Shown here piece by piece: positions 33,817-45,695 of a stretch of DNA of 64,000 nucleotides. Made by a program: the position numbers and the translations under genes. Numbering within the stretch: the stretch's first letter is position 1; each line of letters starts with the position of its first letter. The DNA is from Trichosphaerium sp. ATCC 40318 (Eukaryota; Discosea; Flabellinia; Trichosidae). The stretch is taken from contig JALMLS010000175.1 in assembly GCA_038496445.1 (NCBI GenBank), forward strand, positions 186,001 through 250,000. The letters run 5' to 3'. A model generated the notes under the pieces. It was not told the DNA's origin and ran no database searches. It saw only the letters and a list, made by a program, of their open reading frames with translations.

Positions 33817-34590
33817 TTAGGGAGTACAAGCGCAGTCTCCATTGTTAGGTATTACAATAGAAGGACCATTACCACTATCTCCATCTATAAACGCATCGCC
33901 AGTCCAGCAAAAGTGATATCCGTTGTAAACACTAAACTTTGTGAAGCGCCAACCGTCATTGTTGTTAACTTTGACTTCAAGTCCTTGCAAATCTCTTAAA
34001 GGATCTTTCGCTGGTTGGCCTGTAATAAAGAACCTATCGACTGCCCCGACCTGATAATCGTTTATGCGAGCGTCATCGACATTGCTGCTCCAAGCAGAAG
34101 TCGTAGAATCGGTATAAACATATCTATATCTAATGTGACCGTCAGTTCCATCGTTTACTCCAGTGCCAGTTTCAGTCATGATAAACGTGTCTACAGTGTC
34201 TGTATTAGGCGGTACTTCTTTCGCAAGAACATCAGTAATAGCGCCGCTTCCTTGGATGAGTGCACAGTCGTTCATCATGAATAGTTTGCATACAGAGTCG
34301 TATGAGCTTGAAAAAAAGTGGCATCGAGAATCGGCATCGCAGAGGTTTTGGCATTCGGCTTTTGTTACTGTGAAGTCTCTAGGGAAAGAACACTCTCCCG
34401 GGCCACCAACCCAGTCACAATGGGTTACCGTAGATCCAGCGTAATATCCATTACAATAGGTGAATTGTCCGTGATGCATGTGCTTGTGGCATCCTCTGCA
34501 GGTGAGTGTTGATGAAGTCGATAGTGGGAAGTAGCTTGCGCCAAAGGTAAGTGCTAATAGCGAAAACAATAGGAAGAGCTGTTGTATCAT
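33817..34590 (-). CDS. Secreted PAN-like + PLAT/LH2-like protein
   Basis: The preferred start is ATG 34588-34590, because MIQQLFLLFSLLALTFGASY is a textbook signal peptide; an upstream in-frame ATG at 34674 would bury it. A cysteine-rich module follows (CRGCHKHMHH, CDWVGGPGECSFPRDF, then CQNLCDADSRCHFFSSSYDS and CKLFMMNDC), resembling a PAN/apple domain. The C-terminal half has the strand pattern of a PLAT/LH2-type beta-sandwich: DTFIMTETG, WSSNVDD, VGAVDRFFITG, VKVNNNDGWRFTKFSVYNG. The ending GDCACTP pairs with further cysteines. No intron. It is probably an extracellular carbohydrate- or lipid-binding protein; domain names are by pattern, not search. Confidence 0.65.
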   Translation of the reverse strand: MIQQLFLLFSLLALTFGASYFPLSTSSTLTCRGCHKHMHHGQFTYCNGYYAGSTVTHCDWVGGPGECSFPRDFTVTKAECQNLCDADSRCHFFSSSYDSVCKLFMMNDCALIQGSGAITDVLAKEVPPNTDTVDTFIMTETGTGVNDGTDGHIRYRYVYTDSTTSAWSSNVDDARINDYQVGAVDRFFITGQPAKDPLRDLQGLEVKVNNNDGWRFTKFSVYNGYHFCWTGDAFIDGDSGNGPSIVIPNNGDCACTP

Positions 34591-36392
34591 TGTGTAAGCG
34601 TTGTAAACTCTTATACTAATCAAGGCGATTTGCTTTTTATGAAGTTTATTTTTACGAACACACGTGATTTTCAAATAACGTTTTGTTTGTCTTATATTTT
34701 TCCATTAATTTCTTGTCAACTTTTTTGACCAATCACCATAACTTTAAGATGTGGCGGAAGAAATAGTTGGACAGTTTTCGTTGGTAGCCAACAAAAAAAA
34801 CACAGATTACAAAGTTTCAGTGATTGGTTTGCAATCTGTCGTTAAAAAGAGTGATGTGTTCTATTTCTTAAAAGAGAAACTGGTGATATATTGCTTTGTT
34901 CGATTGGTATAGTGGTTAATGATTGTTGTTTTGTAACAAGAGCGAGAGTTGACGATCGTAGAACACATTTTTTTGGTTGAATTTTTACCAAACTGTGTAG
35001 CGATATTGATCTATTTACTATGCTTTTAGGATATCCTGTAACTGATGTACCTGATTGTGAGTGACAAATCACCTATGACTACGTGGGCGTAATACTACAC
35101 CACACTCCTAAGAAACAGTGCTTACATCACTATATTCTTGGCAAGTAAAGCGTGGGCGTGATGGAGGTGTTGATGTACATACCTTGCAGAAATCGATGTC
35201 GTAGTCAGCTAGTCATGCTTTTATCCTTGGCAGCCATCACTCGATTTTACTTAATAGTCCCTGTAAACCATCAGTACCGCGGATACTGCACAAAACTGTA
35301 GCCATGCCAATGTACATCAGATAGAAACTACTTGTACAAGCACATGAAAGAACTGTTTGAACGGATTAATAAACAAAATTGACAACTGTGTTTTTCTATT
35401 CCGTAGTTAATCACCAACCTCTTGATATTAATGTTTGAAGAACAAGTATGATAGTTGAAGGTTCGTGATGATAGATATTCTTTCGTGTCCTTCTTCGGTG
35501 CTCTGATCACCTGGCATCACGTGCATCATTTTAATACTTTCTAATATCCACGGCGGAACCACCCAATCTACACCTTCTCGGCCATATTAAGGCTCTTCTA
35601 ACATGTAAGCTTTTTTATTAGAATAAATATAACGCATGTCCATCTATGAACTTTGCAATAATATCCCTGTCTCTACAAACACCGAACAAATCGAATATAG
35701 AAAAATTATTCAGTTTTTTATTACTGTACCAAATGCATCTTATGGTAAATGGTTGTAAAAAATATTGCTCTTAGTATACGCTATATGTACGATGCCTTAA
35801 AAAGGAGTGGGGAACACGTGTATCGGCAACAATTTGAAAAATTAGACGATTAAAAGTGCATCCGATATTCCTGTTCCTGTCTTTAAGGTTATAGTGGTGA
35901 CTGCATTAAATACAAAATCATCGTATTGCAACTTCAGGAAGTCTCACATCGCTTTAACAACATCACATGACGCAACATAGGCTTCTTTCGATCATAATTA
36001 AAACACCTTCAGAGATTGTCATGCCTCCACAAAAGCCCACTTCTCTAAACACCAAGATTTCATGGTTACGATTAGAGAATAATTTCTCTTGCTTGCAAGG
36101 TGTTCACTCACCATAGACTTGACGTTGTCTAAAATTATTGATTCAATGATTCAATTTTTACCATGTGAATCTTAACAATAATGATTACTTTTCTCCAACG
36201 TTTTATTTCTTTCAAAACTACACTACGGTACTGTTATCGTGTTATTCCTTTCTTGACCAATATGATACTGACAAGTAAAACTTTCTTGAAAAGTACCTAA
36301 GCCAACCATATACAAAACGACGTAACATGTGGAAGGGGAACAACATGGCCATGGTTACGATGTACTAGTTGTTGGTTCTTCGATTGCTACTA
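34591..36392. other. Gene-poor stretch with scattered coding-like fragments
   Basis: No complete gene supported. A plus-strand open stretch at about 34750-34910 (EEIVGQFSLVANKK and onward) and its possible spliced continuation to about 35030 look protein-like but lack an ATG in frame. A plus-strand ATG at 35636 gives a 40-residue frame ending near 35758. Minus-strand fragments near 35450-35590 (DWVVPPWILESIKM) and 35960-36060 (VFREVGFCGGMTISEGVLIM) also look coding but are stop-flanked. These are either undetected exons or decayed genes. Confidence 0.4.
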
Positions 36393-37514
36393 TCATTGTT
36401 CTTTTTCTTCTTGCATTATTCTTCCATCACTATACCAACGTTTTGCTTCACATACTTTTCCATCTACCCATGTGCATTGCACTGAAAGTTGGATGTTATC
36501 ATACCACCTTTTGACATCTCCGTCTTGTACATTGTCAACCATCATACCTTGTATCCTAAGCTGTCCATTTTCATACCACAGTTTTAGTTGTCCGTTTTGC
36601 TTACCATCAACCCACATACTGTGTGCCTTTAGTTTTCCATTTTCATACCACTTTTTGAGTTCTCCATTTTGTTTACCATCAGCCCACGTGGCCTGTGCCT
36701 CAAGTTGTCCATTTTCATACCACATTTTGATTTCACCATTTTGTTTATCATCAACCCACTTACTGTGTCTCTTCAGTTGACCACTTTCATACCACCCATT
36801 GTGTTCTCCATGTTTTTTACCATCAACCATCATACCTTGTGTCATAAGTTGTCCACTTTTATACCATAGTTTTACTTCTCCATGTTGTTTATCATTGACA
36901 AACATACATTGCGCCATAAGTTGCCCATTTTCGTACCACATTTTCTTATCTCCATTTCTTTTATCGTCAGCCCATGTACTCTGTATCTCAAGTTGTCCAT
37001 TTTCATGCCACACCTTGAGTTCTCCATCTCGTTTACCATCAACCCACAAGCTTTGTGTTTTAAGTTTGCCATTTTCATGCCACGCCTTGAAATCTCCATG
37101 TTGTTTATCTTCAACCCATGTACCGTGTGCTTTAAGTTGTCCATTTTCATACCATTCCTTGTATTCACCATTTGGTTTACCATCAGCATACATAGACTCA
37201 ACTTGAGGTTGTCCGTCCTCAAACCAACTTCTGGCGGTGCCATTCTTTTTACCATCAACCACCTTGGCCTTTGCCTTAAGTTGTCCATTCTCATACCATC
37301 GATAGTAGTATCCGTTAGTATATTCATGAGACCACACTTTTCCGCTTTTATACCATCTGATCCATTTTCCTTTACGTTGAAATGATTCATCAAAATGTGT
37401 ATTGATTGCTGCTTTCTTTGATAGTGTATGAAATTTTGTGAAGGTTTCAGCATTAAATGTACATATATACTCTTGAATTTCACTTGGAAGATCAAGCAAA
37501 GACATTAAAGCCAT
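36393..37514 (-). CDS. F-box + MORN-like (YwqK-type) repeat protein, paralogue
   Basis: A 373-residue intronless ATG frame. The N-terminus (LLDLPSEIQEYICTFNAETF, then FHTLSKKAAINTHF) is an F-box-like domain nearly identical in pattern to that of the gene at 27307. About fourteen tandem 23-residue repeats follow (WYENGQLKA...WVDGKQNGELK). The repeats are more uniform than in the 27307 paralogue at both DNA and protein level, which suggests recent internal duplication or homogenisation; the antisense frames are long for the same reason. A substrate-binding role for an SCF complex is inferred. Relatives are common in giant viruses of amoebae. Confidence 0.8.
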   Translation of the reverse strand: MALMSLLDLPSEIQEYICTFNAETFTKFHTLSKKAAINTHFDESFQRKGKWIRWYKSGKVWSHEYTNGYYYRWYENGQLKAKAKVVDGKKNGTARSWFEDGQPQVESMYADGKPNGEYKEWYENGQLKAHGTWVEDKQHGDFKAWHENGKLKTQSLWVDGKRDGELKVWHENGQLEIQSTWADDKRNGDKKMWYENGQLMAQCMFVNDKQHGEVKLWYKSGQLMTQGMMVDGKKHGEHNGWYESGQLKRHSKWVDDKQNGEIKMWYENGQLEAQATWADGKQNGELKKWYENGKLKAHSMWVDGKQNGQLKLWYENGQLRIQGMMVDNVQDGDVKRWYDNIQLSVQCTWVDGKVCEAKRWYSDGRIMQEEKEQ

Positions 37515-38720
37515 TTTGTTTCTACGTAAGAATTGAGAATCTTCAGGTTTGGGCAGAGGTGAGCTAGTAAAAGTTTTAATTGTAAAAACGAGTGTGATCT
37601 TGTTTAAAAGTGCAGAGTCCTCAATTGAGCAATAAACCTAAACTGATTTTCTACGTCGGGTTTTAAACTGTGATTACACATACAGCTAAGCTGCGCTTTG
37701 TGAAGTTAAATATGTTGGTTACATTTGGCTCTAGTCACGTGCTTGTATAAGCGCTACAAAAAATTCTGGTTTAATGGCTATCAGAATGTGGAGGTTGACA
37801 CTCACAGAAGCATGTTCGAGGGTTTATTGCTCAATTGGAGGATAGATTTATTGAGTGAAATCACGGCACTGTGCTCAATGGTGAAATATTAAAAAAAACA
37901 GCGTACTTCGTTTTAATTGGTAGAAGTGACTATGATAACGCCGTAATGTAGCTGTACTTGTAGGTGAAAAGATGAAAAAACGAATAAAAAAAAAAAAGTG
38001 AGAATACGGTTCACGCCGCTCAACATACCTCACAGATAAATCTTATCAAAAATGTTGGTTACGCGTTTAATAACCACCGCGAGTTCTATGGCGATATTCA
38101 GCTAGGCAGAATAAGGAGGATTCAAAATAGTAAGTTTAACGAGTCTTCGACTTGAACGTACAACTGCTTTATTGATAGTCCGAGCACTAATTTAATGATA
38201 TGAATACAAGGTTTTACAAAGTCTTCTACGAGTCAACACACTAGTGCACATCGTTGGCTACCAAAGAGTTCAACTAAAGGGCACTGAGTATAGCAGATTA
38301 GGCGTGAACATGTCGACGTCTCGGGCCAACACAGCGATAATTAATAAGTTCAGTTAGGGCAGTGTACGTGGAAGATTATTACTGAACTCACGACGACTTT
38401 TTCTGAGTGTTCAATTCCAAAGGCAGTTTGTATCTATCAATTAAACTAAACAGTCTTGTGGCATCTTTTGTAACTATATTGTATCACGTGGCACGTTCCG
38501 TCGGATTTTATTTAACGTTGGGACAACAGTCCTTACAATCACTTAAACGAAGAATGATATTTATTTACTTATTCTCATCTATTCCACATATTTTACATAA
38601 CATAAAGAACATAACGTCTTTGTTACCCCTAAAAGTGAAAAAACTGAGAATAACAGCAAACAACAAGCTATAAAAAACCCTGACACGTGGTGAGGTGTAT
38701 TATGAAAACCAAAAAATCCC
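37515..38720. other. Long intergenic stretch
   Basis: About 1.2 kb without a supported gene. The plus-strand frame 38407-38673 begins at GTG and has no signal. CACGTG occurs near 37736, 38485 and 38682. Nothing else is recognised. Confidence 0.45.
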
Positions 38721-40222
38721 TTACCAATAAGAACTATGAGCTCCTAACATTGATGTATACTCCGCCATATTGGCTACTGATGCATCTAGTTGTACGACAT
38801 AGTCGTACCGTCTATTACCCAAGAAATTCACTTGAGTAGGTGCCGTGCTTCGTGTACCCATCAACTGAGAAATACCACTACTACTTCGACTATTACAAGA
38901 AAAAGCAGTGTCAAAGGTTGATAACTATATATGGATATATAACGTACAAAAGTGATGCTAATGAATACCTACGCCAATAAGGTACTACAGCAGGTTCCGT
39001 GTCTTTAAACTTAGGTGATAACCAAGGCTCCAATCGGTAAGCCTAAAAAGACGGTGCACTGTTAGAAAGGAAGATAAAACTTGAAACACGTGCTCACACG
39101 TGAAACGTTTTTATGGTTGTAAGGGTAAAGATACTAAAAACACTTACAATTGGATCATAAGGATGGTAGATGTTGTATAAATTCTCGACTTTTGGATAAA
39201 TGTTATGGTCTCCTGCATCTATACCTACAAGAAAAACCTTAAATACTGTTTAAAAAGATATGTTTAATATGTACCATGAACAGTGAGGAACATTGGTACC
39301 GGAGAACCAAGCATAAATAAGTTCTCAACTTTAAAGTCGAGATCAGGATAATCTATCTCTAGATCCTCTATCATTGACTCTGTCATATCCCCAGGACCGT
39401 CCATAAAGTCCAAGTAACCTCTCAAAACCTCCAAGTTACCTTTAACCCCGTTTAGAATTGGGCATGTACTCAAAACGGAATTTCACTGAGTTGCGTGTCA
39501 AAGAGTTGTACCACGTTGCATCATTTCTGGAGATGTAAAATCAGTGTCAGCGTCTACTTTAGGCTTATTAGTAGCGTCTTCTTGATGTGCGAGCACGTCA
39601 AACATTATTGAAGAGCCAAGAGAATGACCTAGCACTGAAACCTTTTTTAGGCGCTATGTTAGCGTTCTATTTGGTTTACACTATCGTTCGCGTACTTTTT
39701 TGCTTTCCAGTTCAGCAAAGTGAGGATGTTTTGCACAAAACTCTGCGTAATGTTCGTTTAAGAGCTTGCAAATTTGTTGTACTATAATTTGACGATATTT
39801 TGGACTTAGCCTAAAGGTGTTGGATCATTTTGTACGAAATTAGGATTAATACCAATAAAACACGTCTAAAATCTTCTCATTGGATAGACCACGCAAGCTT
39901 TTAATGCCTCCCGGCGTAATAGCTTGAACCTTGCTACAGAATAATAAATACCGTTAAAGGCTTTTGTACGCAGTACTTACTCGTCTACCATGTTATGTAG
40001 AAGCTCATGCCATTCAATGCCTATAAACGTAACTTGCTCCGTTAAACGCTTCTGACGCGTTACCTCGTCGCAATTCTCTTGTAGGCGGGGTACTGTACGG
40101 TGTTATTAGAAGATATAGTATGTCGCAATGGGTTTGAACATACTATAAGAATCAAACTTCTCCGAATGATCACCTACGCCATGAATAACAAAAACCAAAT
40201 GTTCAACAGCCTTTTTAGCCAT
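38721..40222 (-). CDS. DDHD-type phospholipase A1 (PA-PLA1 family)
   Basis: ATG 40220-40222 begins MAKKAVEHLVFVIHGVGDHS, the family opening strand with HGVG. Exons then give RLTEQVTFIGIEWHELLH, the nucleophile motif VLGHSLGSSIMFDVL (GHSLG, near 39600), the DDHD-domain block ENLFMLGSPVPMFLTVHG (about 39275-39320), the YNIYHPYDPIAYRLEP block with its conserved acidic pair, and a C-terminal segment ending RRYDYVVQLD...HSSYW at TAA 38721-38723. This is the intracellular PA-preferring phospholipase A1 family (DDHD1/DDHD2/SEC23IP), acting on phosphatidic acid at ER-Golgi or mitochondrial membranes. About 350 residues, so shorter than animal members and lacking an N-terminal WWE/SAM part. Confidence 0.85.
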
Positions 40223-40873
40223 AGTGGAAACAGATAATTAAACTATTTCACGATTTTGGCAACCAAAAACCAGCAAGCATCAAGCTTATCAGTTTTTAAT
40301 GGCGTTTTTCGAATCTACGTCGTATCAATAAGAAACCTCGAGTCATTGGGATCCCAAGATTAACAAGTTTAAAGATGAAGGTCGCTTATCATTGATGGAG
40401 TGACTTGGAAGCCATCAAATGTAACTGTTTAGTTTCTTTTTTTTTTCGAAAATTGTTTACTCTTCTTGTCAGGTCATTGTATTTGACCATGCCGAGAAGA
40501 ACTCATATGTACTGAAAGCGATAATGCTGTACTATTTGAAAGCTGTGCTTTTACAAATTTTGTTTGGGGCTGAAATTCAATGAGAAAAAATTCAAAGAAG
40601 TAGTTATAATTTTGTCATAAATAACCTCATTCTTTCTATGTTGACCTCCAATTCAATGCAAGCAACCACCAAAAAAAATTCAGAATTTCAACGACAGGTT
40701 CTCATGATGTCATACACATTGAGACTAGTCATGTTTCTATATTGTCAATTGACGAGTCAACATGTATTGAGAGCAAGATGTCAGTATGAAAATTATCTAG
40801 AAAAATGTAAGAAACACGTGTTAGGCTAATTCAAATAAATTTCGGTTTGGTCAAAAGCCTGTTTGATTTGAAG
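40223..40873. other. Intergenic / 5' region of membrane protein gene
   Basis: A 63-residue plus-strand ATG frame at 40638 could be a 5' exon of the next gene, but I find no donor-acceptor pair in phase. Otherwise nothing is recognised. Confidence 0.35.
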
Positions 40874-41485
40874 ATGCAAGCTTATGATACTTTGCGGGTA
40901 GCACAAAGGAATACAAATTCTTATGGGATATTTGGAGGTTGGTCTGCTGTATTTACTGCTCTTTGGATTGTTCCTGGCACCTATGAAGCCTGTACTATTC
41001 CATCTGTAAAGTACCCACCTTTAAGCCAGTGGAACCCAAAGATAAGCACTTTACCATCATTACAAACCAAATTTGGGTACCCAAGCATCACGTTCTCTCC
41101 ATTTCATAGTTTATTTGCAAGAGCAGCTGCTCGAACAGCTTTTTCGTACTACTTTGGGGCGCTGGTTGGTAAAACAGTATGGGAAGCTACTCCTACGGGC
41201 TATTTACTGCTCTTTGATCTTCCTTTCGTTGGATTCTGCACTGCTTTTGGTTTATCCGTTGCTGTCGCTGTACCGGTAATAACAGCGCAAACTGCGCTCA
41301 TACAACTTATCAGCAAGGAACAACATACAAATACTATAACTTCACTACTCACAAACCGATTGTACTTACAAGAAAAACTGTTTCTTGGCGCTCTCATGGC
41401 TGTAGTATACTCCATCTTGCCTGCATCTCAATTGGTTGCAGAATACCGTACCAAGTTGGCAGACGCACGTGAAAATTCAAAATGA
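40874..41485 (+). CDS. Membrane protein of unknown family
   Basis: The frame is open from 40847; the first ATG is 40874 (MQAYDTLRVAQRNTNSYGIF). The 203-residue product has hydrophobic segments around FGGWSAVFTALWIVPG, the AAARTAFSYYFGALVG region, FVGFCTAFGLSVAVAVPVIT and FLGALMAVVYSILPAS, suggesting three or four membrane helices. The loops are moderately basic, as in mitochondrial carriers or inner-membrane proteins, but the carrier signature PX[DE]XX[KR] is absent. I do not recognise the family. It ends at TGA just before a CACGTG-containing stretch. An additional 5' exon is possible. Confidence 0.6.
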   Translation: MQAYDTLRVAQRNTNSYGIFGGWSAVFTALWIVPGTYEACTIPSVKYPPLSQWNPKISTLPSLQTKFGYPSITFSPFHSLFARAAARTAFSYYFGALVGKTVWEATPTGYLLLFDLPFVGFCTAFGLSVAVAVPVITAQTALIQLISKEQHTNTITSLLTNRLYLQEKLFLGALMAVVYSILPASQLVAEYRTKLADARENSK

Positions 41486-41663
41486 ACTCGGATGAGTTCA
41501 ATAAAAATCAAGACGTCAGAACCTCGAAAAGTGACAAAGTAAAGCGGCCGAGATTAAATTTTTGATCGATTGTTTTCTTTTATTTACAAAGGCTATAGTC
41601 TAGTCTTAGACTTTTTTTGTGCAATTTTTTTTTCCTATTTACAGTGATTTTTTCTCTTCCTAT

Positions 41664-44600
41664 TCAAGAGTCTGGTGGCGCTTTATAACCACGTCTCTTT
41701 CCAGATCCACGTCCACGTGATCCACGAAACTGTTGACGTCCTTGCCATGGTTTCTGACCTTGAAAACCTCCTCGGTTATTGTTATTGAAGCCTCCTCCTT
41801 GTCGGCCATTATTATTACCTCCTCGGTAATTTTGACCTCCTTGGAACCTCTGGTTATTATTATTACCACCTCTATTGTTATTATTATCACCACCAAAACC
41901 TTGACGATTACCACCGCCATTATTATTATTGTATCCACCTCTGTTTTGATTACCTTGAAACTGGCCATTATTAGAGTGATTTTGGTTGTTAAATCCTGAT
42001 TGCCCAAATCCGCCTCCTTGACGATTGTTATTATTATTAAACCCGCCACCTTGAGATCCACCTCTACCGTTGTTACTGTTATAACCTTGATTTTTTCCTT
42101 GTTGAAAACCACCGCGGTTGTTGTTATGATTTTGATTTCTTCCTTGGAACCCTTGGTTGCCTCCTCGACGTCCTTGGTTACCTTGGTTTCCTCCAAAATT
42201 ATTCCTATCGTTGTTACCAGCAACATAACCTTGTCTACCACCACGAGGAAATCGACCACCTCTTTGATTATTTCCATTGTTGAATCGACCTTGATTTTGA
42301 TTTTGTTGTTGAAAATTTCTGTTCTGTTGGTTGTTATACGGCGCATTATTTTGGTTGTTGAAGTATCCTTGTCTGTTGCTATTGTTATTTTGAGCTTGAC
42401 TAGGGAACAAAGGTTGACTACCACCGCCAAAAGGCTGATTGTTTCGCCTAATAATGGATCAGAAAAAAAGAAGAAAACAAAGAACAAAGGTAAACAAACA
42501 AAAGACTCTAACATACCTTTGATCACCTTGAGAACCAAAGTTATTTTGCATTCCAGTATTGAAATTATTTCTTCCCTAATAAAGAGTATTAGTAATCACA
42601 AAAAGTTACGTAAACAAAAAAAAATTGGCCATGTTCTTTTTCCTTTTTTTTTCTTTTTAAAGGCTCTATAAGGCTTCCAAGGCAATCTACATCCAACCAT
42701 CACAAGTATTGACTGCGTAAAGGAGCTAAATATGGCACACATTGCCATAGTATAGCATCACCAAACCGCACGCCATATACTATGGACGTTGAACAGAAAT
42801 GCCTCCTCGTCTTAAAGGGTTTTTTTTTTCCGCTTTGTAGGTGCGTATTGCTCCTCCTCAGCCAAAAAAAACACCGAGAGGGCCAAATCGAACAAGACAC
42901 AATAAGAGAGGTTGTGTATAAAATAATACGTTGGCAACACGAAGAGCAAAAAAAAGCTAACACGGCTAGGATATCCGGAATTAATACCTGAAAATTATTA
43001 TTATTTGTCGCAAAGTTTTGAGTTTTTCCTTGATTAGGAGGGTGTACCCCACCCATTCCATTATTCGCTTGAGAAGCACCCTGAAAGCCTCCTTGTACAC
43101 CAATACCGAGGTTTGGTTGTACTGCTCCTGGGTTATTAAAGCCCTGGAGGACAGAAAGGAGCGACGAAAGTACTTGAGGGTCAAAACTCTGTTGAGGTTG
43201 TTGTGAACCGTTGTTTTGGTTTTGAACAGGTGCTACTGAACGCTTTGTATCCTCCTGGATAGGTTAGTTGAAAGGATAACAAGTAAGAAAGGAAGGGAAG
43301 AAAAAGTACGTACATCTTCACTAGGAACTTGAATGATAGTTCTATCATCATACTGACGTCCAAACTCCTCACTAGGTATTGGTTTTGGTGATCTAGGTAT
43401 ATTTTCTTCCTTTAGATATACAGCCATCATGACACCTTTTTCGCGTTCGAATTGAACTTCTCGTTCTTCTGTACTGACGTCGTATTGTGCAGGTAATTGT
43501 AAATCTTTTTCAACAGGCGAAAAGTCGATTGCTTCAAGAGTGTTAGCCAAGTACAAATATTTTCACGTGTACGTGAACATACCTGGTGGTTGATAAAACT
43601 TCATAGTGGGTTTAAATTCAGACCGTCTTTTATTCCAATCATTTTCATGCTTGATTTGAACCATATTACGCTCATTAGCACGTTCACGCTTTGCTGCATC
43701 TTTGTAACTTGACAGAGGCTATTCAAAAACAAAATTAATCAAAATAGAAAAACCTACGAAAGGTCCAAAACAAATATAGTCAAAAATCTTTCAAAAAGAC
43801 TTGATTGATTTCTTTCAATATGCCTTTCTTTTGAATGATGAAAAAGTAAATGGATTGTAAACGTACAACAATACTACTGTCTTTATCAAAGTACTTGATC
43901 TTTTCCAACTTATCATCAGGAGCCCAACAAATATGTCTTTTTATCTTTCCTGTTTTCTTACTAATCTGAACCTCAGGTTCTTTAGGTTCATCAGGAAATA
44001 TACTAGCGTCGGTTTCAACATCCATAGCATCCTTACAAACAAGTTAAATCAAAAAAAACACCGAGACAAACTCACAACAAACACGTTTTTTTGTTTCCTT
44101 CAAAAAAAAATGCACGTACTTCTTTCTTTGAAATAGGGACTCGAGAAGAATCATTCATTGGAATACGTTGGACAACAGAAATATTAGTCGTAGTTGTCTG
44201 TAACTTACGCTTTCGCGCATCTTCTTCCTTGCGTAGTTTATTCGCAAACTTTTGCTTTTTAAGCTCATCAACACTCATAGGCTTAGCAACATGTCTAGAT
44301 CCAACTGATTTATGTCTATTCAAGTCTGTAATTTCAGCATCATCTACCAAAGCAGTAGTACGCTTAAACCTCTTTGCTGTTGGTCCAGCAGAAGCTGCTT
44401 TACGTTTTCGGTTCATACTAGCCATCTTTCGCCACTTCCCAACGAGAACAGAAGCGATTTGGCTCGTCTCTGCATCCTTAACTCGAGTAATCTTGTTCAC
44501 AACTTTACCAATACCATAGTCTTTTAATATCTTTACCGTGATAGTAGCACGTTCTAGTACCTTCAAACTAAGTTTTAACACTTCAAACTGTTCATCTCGC

Positions 44601-45371
44601 CGAGCCGCAGTTAACCACTTGCAAATGGTCTCAATGGCACGCAACTCGTCAAGGATAAACATAAGCGTTGTCTGTGGTGTCTTGGACAGTACTCCAAGAA
44701 AGCGTTTCTGAGAGAAGTAATCGTGATCTCCACCAAGCATACCAACAAATATTTTAGCCATGTCTGTTGATGCAACGCCAGAGTTCTTATCTAGCAACTG
44801 AGACAGCTGATCTTCCTTCGGAACATGATAGAGCTCATCGTGAAACAACGCTTGAGTGCCGTTGCCACCTTGAATTTCTACAAAAAATGAGTTTGACATA
44901 CTACCTCACAAAGCGTTTTCAAAGCGCTATACAACCAAAGCACGGTAATATCCTTTTTTGAAAGGTAAAAAGAATTTAACGTACCCATCGATCCGTTTTT
45001 GAGGCCCATTGATTCTACTGGATACATGGCATTGTTCTGCTTATCAACTGATTCACCGAGGTACTAAACGTAACGTTGGTATGTTTTTTTCACTTCAGCT
45101 AACTCAATTCTCTTCGTACCTCCTCAGAAAACGCGCTGGGCATAGCAGTAGTATCAAGGAACCCATCAACGCCAGTACCAAACCCATACTGCTGATTTGA
45201 AAAAGCAAGTTGGTCTTGTAATTCTGGGGGTGTGTGGGCGTTAGAAAAACCGCGGTTGCCATCAAGGAAATTGTTCGCGTCGTTTACAGCGTCTGATGCC
45301 CCAGAAGTTTCGAGCAAAGAACCACCGAACGCAACAGGTACTGTAGAGTCAATAGACATGTTATCCAACAT
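41664..45371 (-). CDS. PNUTS-like PP1 regulator with TFIIS N-terminal domain and Gly/Asn-rich tail
   Basis: Start ATG 45369-45371 (MLDNMSIDSTVPV). After a disordered N-terminus, a TFIIS-N/LW-type helical domain follows (DELRAIETICKWLTAARRDE through VLVGKWRKMASMNRKRK), then a basic linker. Next is a segment GKIKRHICWAPDDKLEKIKY that matches the PP1-docking and flanking region of PNUTS/PPP1R10 (RVxF-like KRHICW). Later exons are Pro/Gln/Asn-rich, and the last (to stop 41664) is about 230 residues of Gly/Asn/Arg/Gln with RGG motifs, typical of RNA-binding, phase-separating tails. Known role of PNUTS: targeting PP1 to RNA polymerase II. No C-terminal CCCH zinc finger was seen. At least eight introns. 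Confidence 0.75.
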
Positions 45372-45695
45372 TATTGCGGCGTTTACAAGCTTCAACGTAA
45401 ATGTGGCTGGGTAATACAGACAACGTTGATTTAAACTGCTTATAACAAGCGTATACTCTTTTAGGCAAAAACCAGCTGTGTACAAGCTGAAAATAAACCG
45501 TCAAGACAAAGGGTATTGATTAATTAGAGTCAATACAATATCGGGTGCACCAAAATCAACGGAGTAGCGTTTGTTCTGGTATTCTGCGAGATTTTATTGA
45601 AATGGTTCAGAGTTTCACCGCAAAAGAATTTTCCACACAAATTCTGTCGCTCACATTGCTTAATACTAGTCCCAATCATCAAAGCAGCTTGTGAC

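Noticed and set aside
34895-34965. tRNA-like stretch with a perfect A-box (TGGTATAGTGG) and a 6/7 acceptor-like stem
   Set aside because: The B-box does not match, the D and T stems are poor, and the same bases fit an intron between coding-like segments. At best a degenerate tRNA.
36472-37385. Several long overlapping plus-strand frames
   Set aside because: Antisense of the MORN-like repeats at 36393-37514; the repeated DNA gives long alternative frames.
41733-42671. Long plus-strand Ser/Thr/Ile-rich frames
   Set aside because: Antisense shadows of the Gly/Asn-rich exon of the PNUTS-like gene; low-complexity codons create open frames on the other strand.
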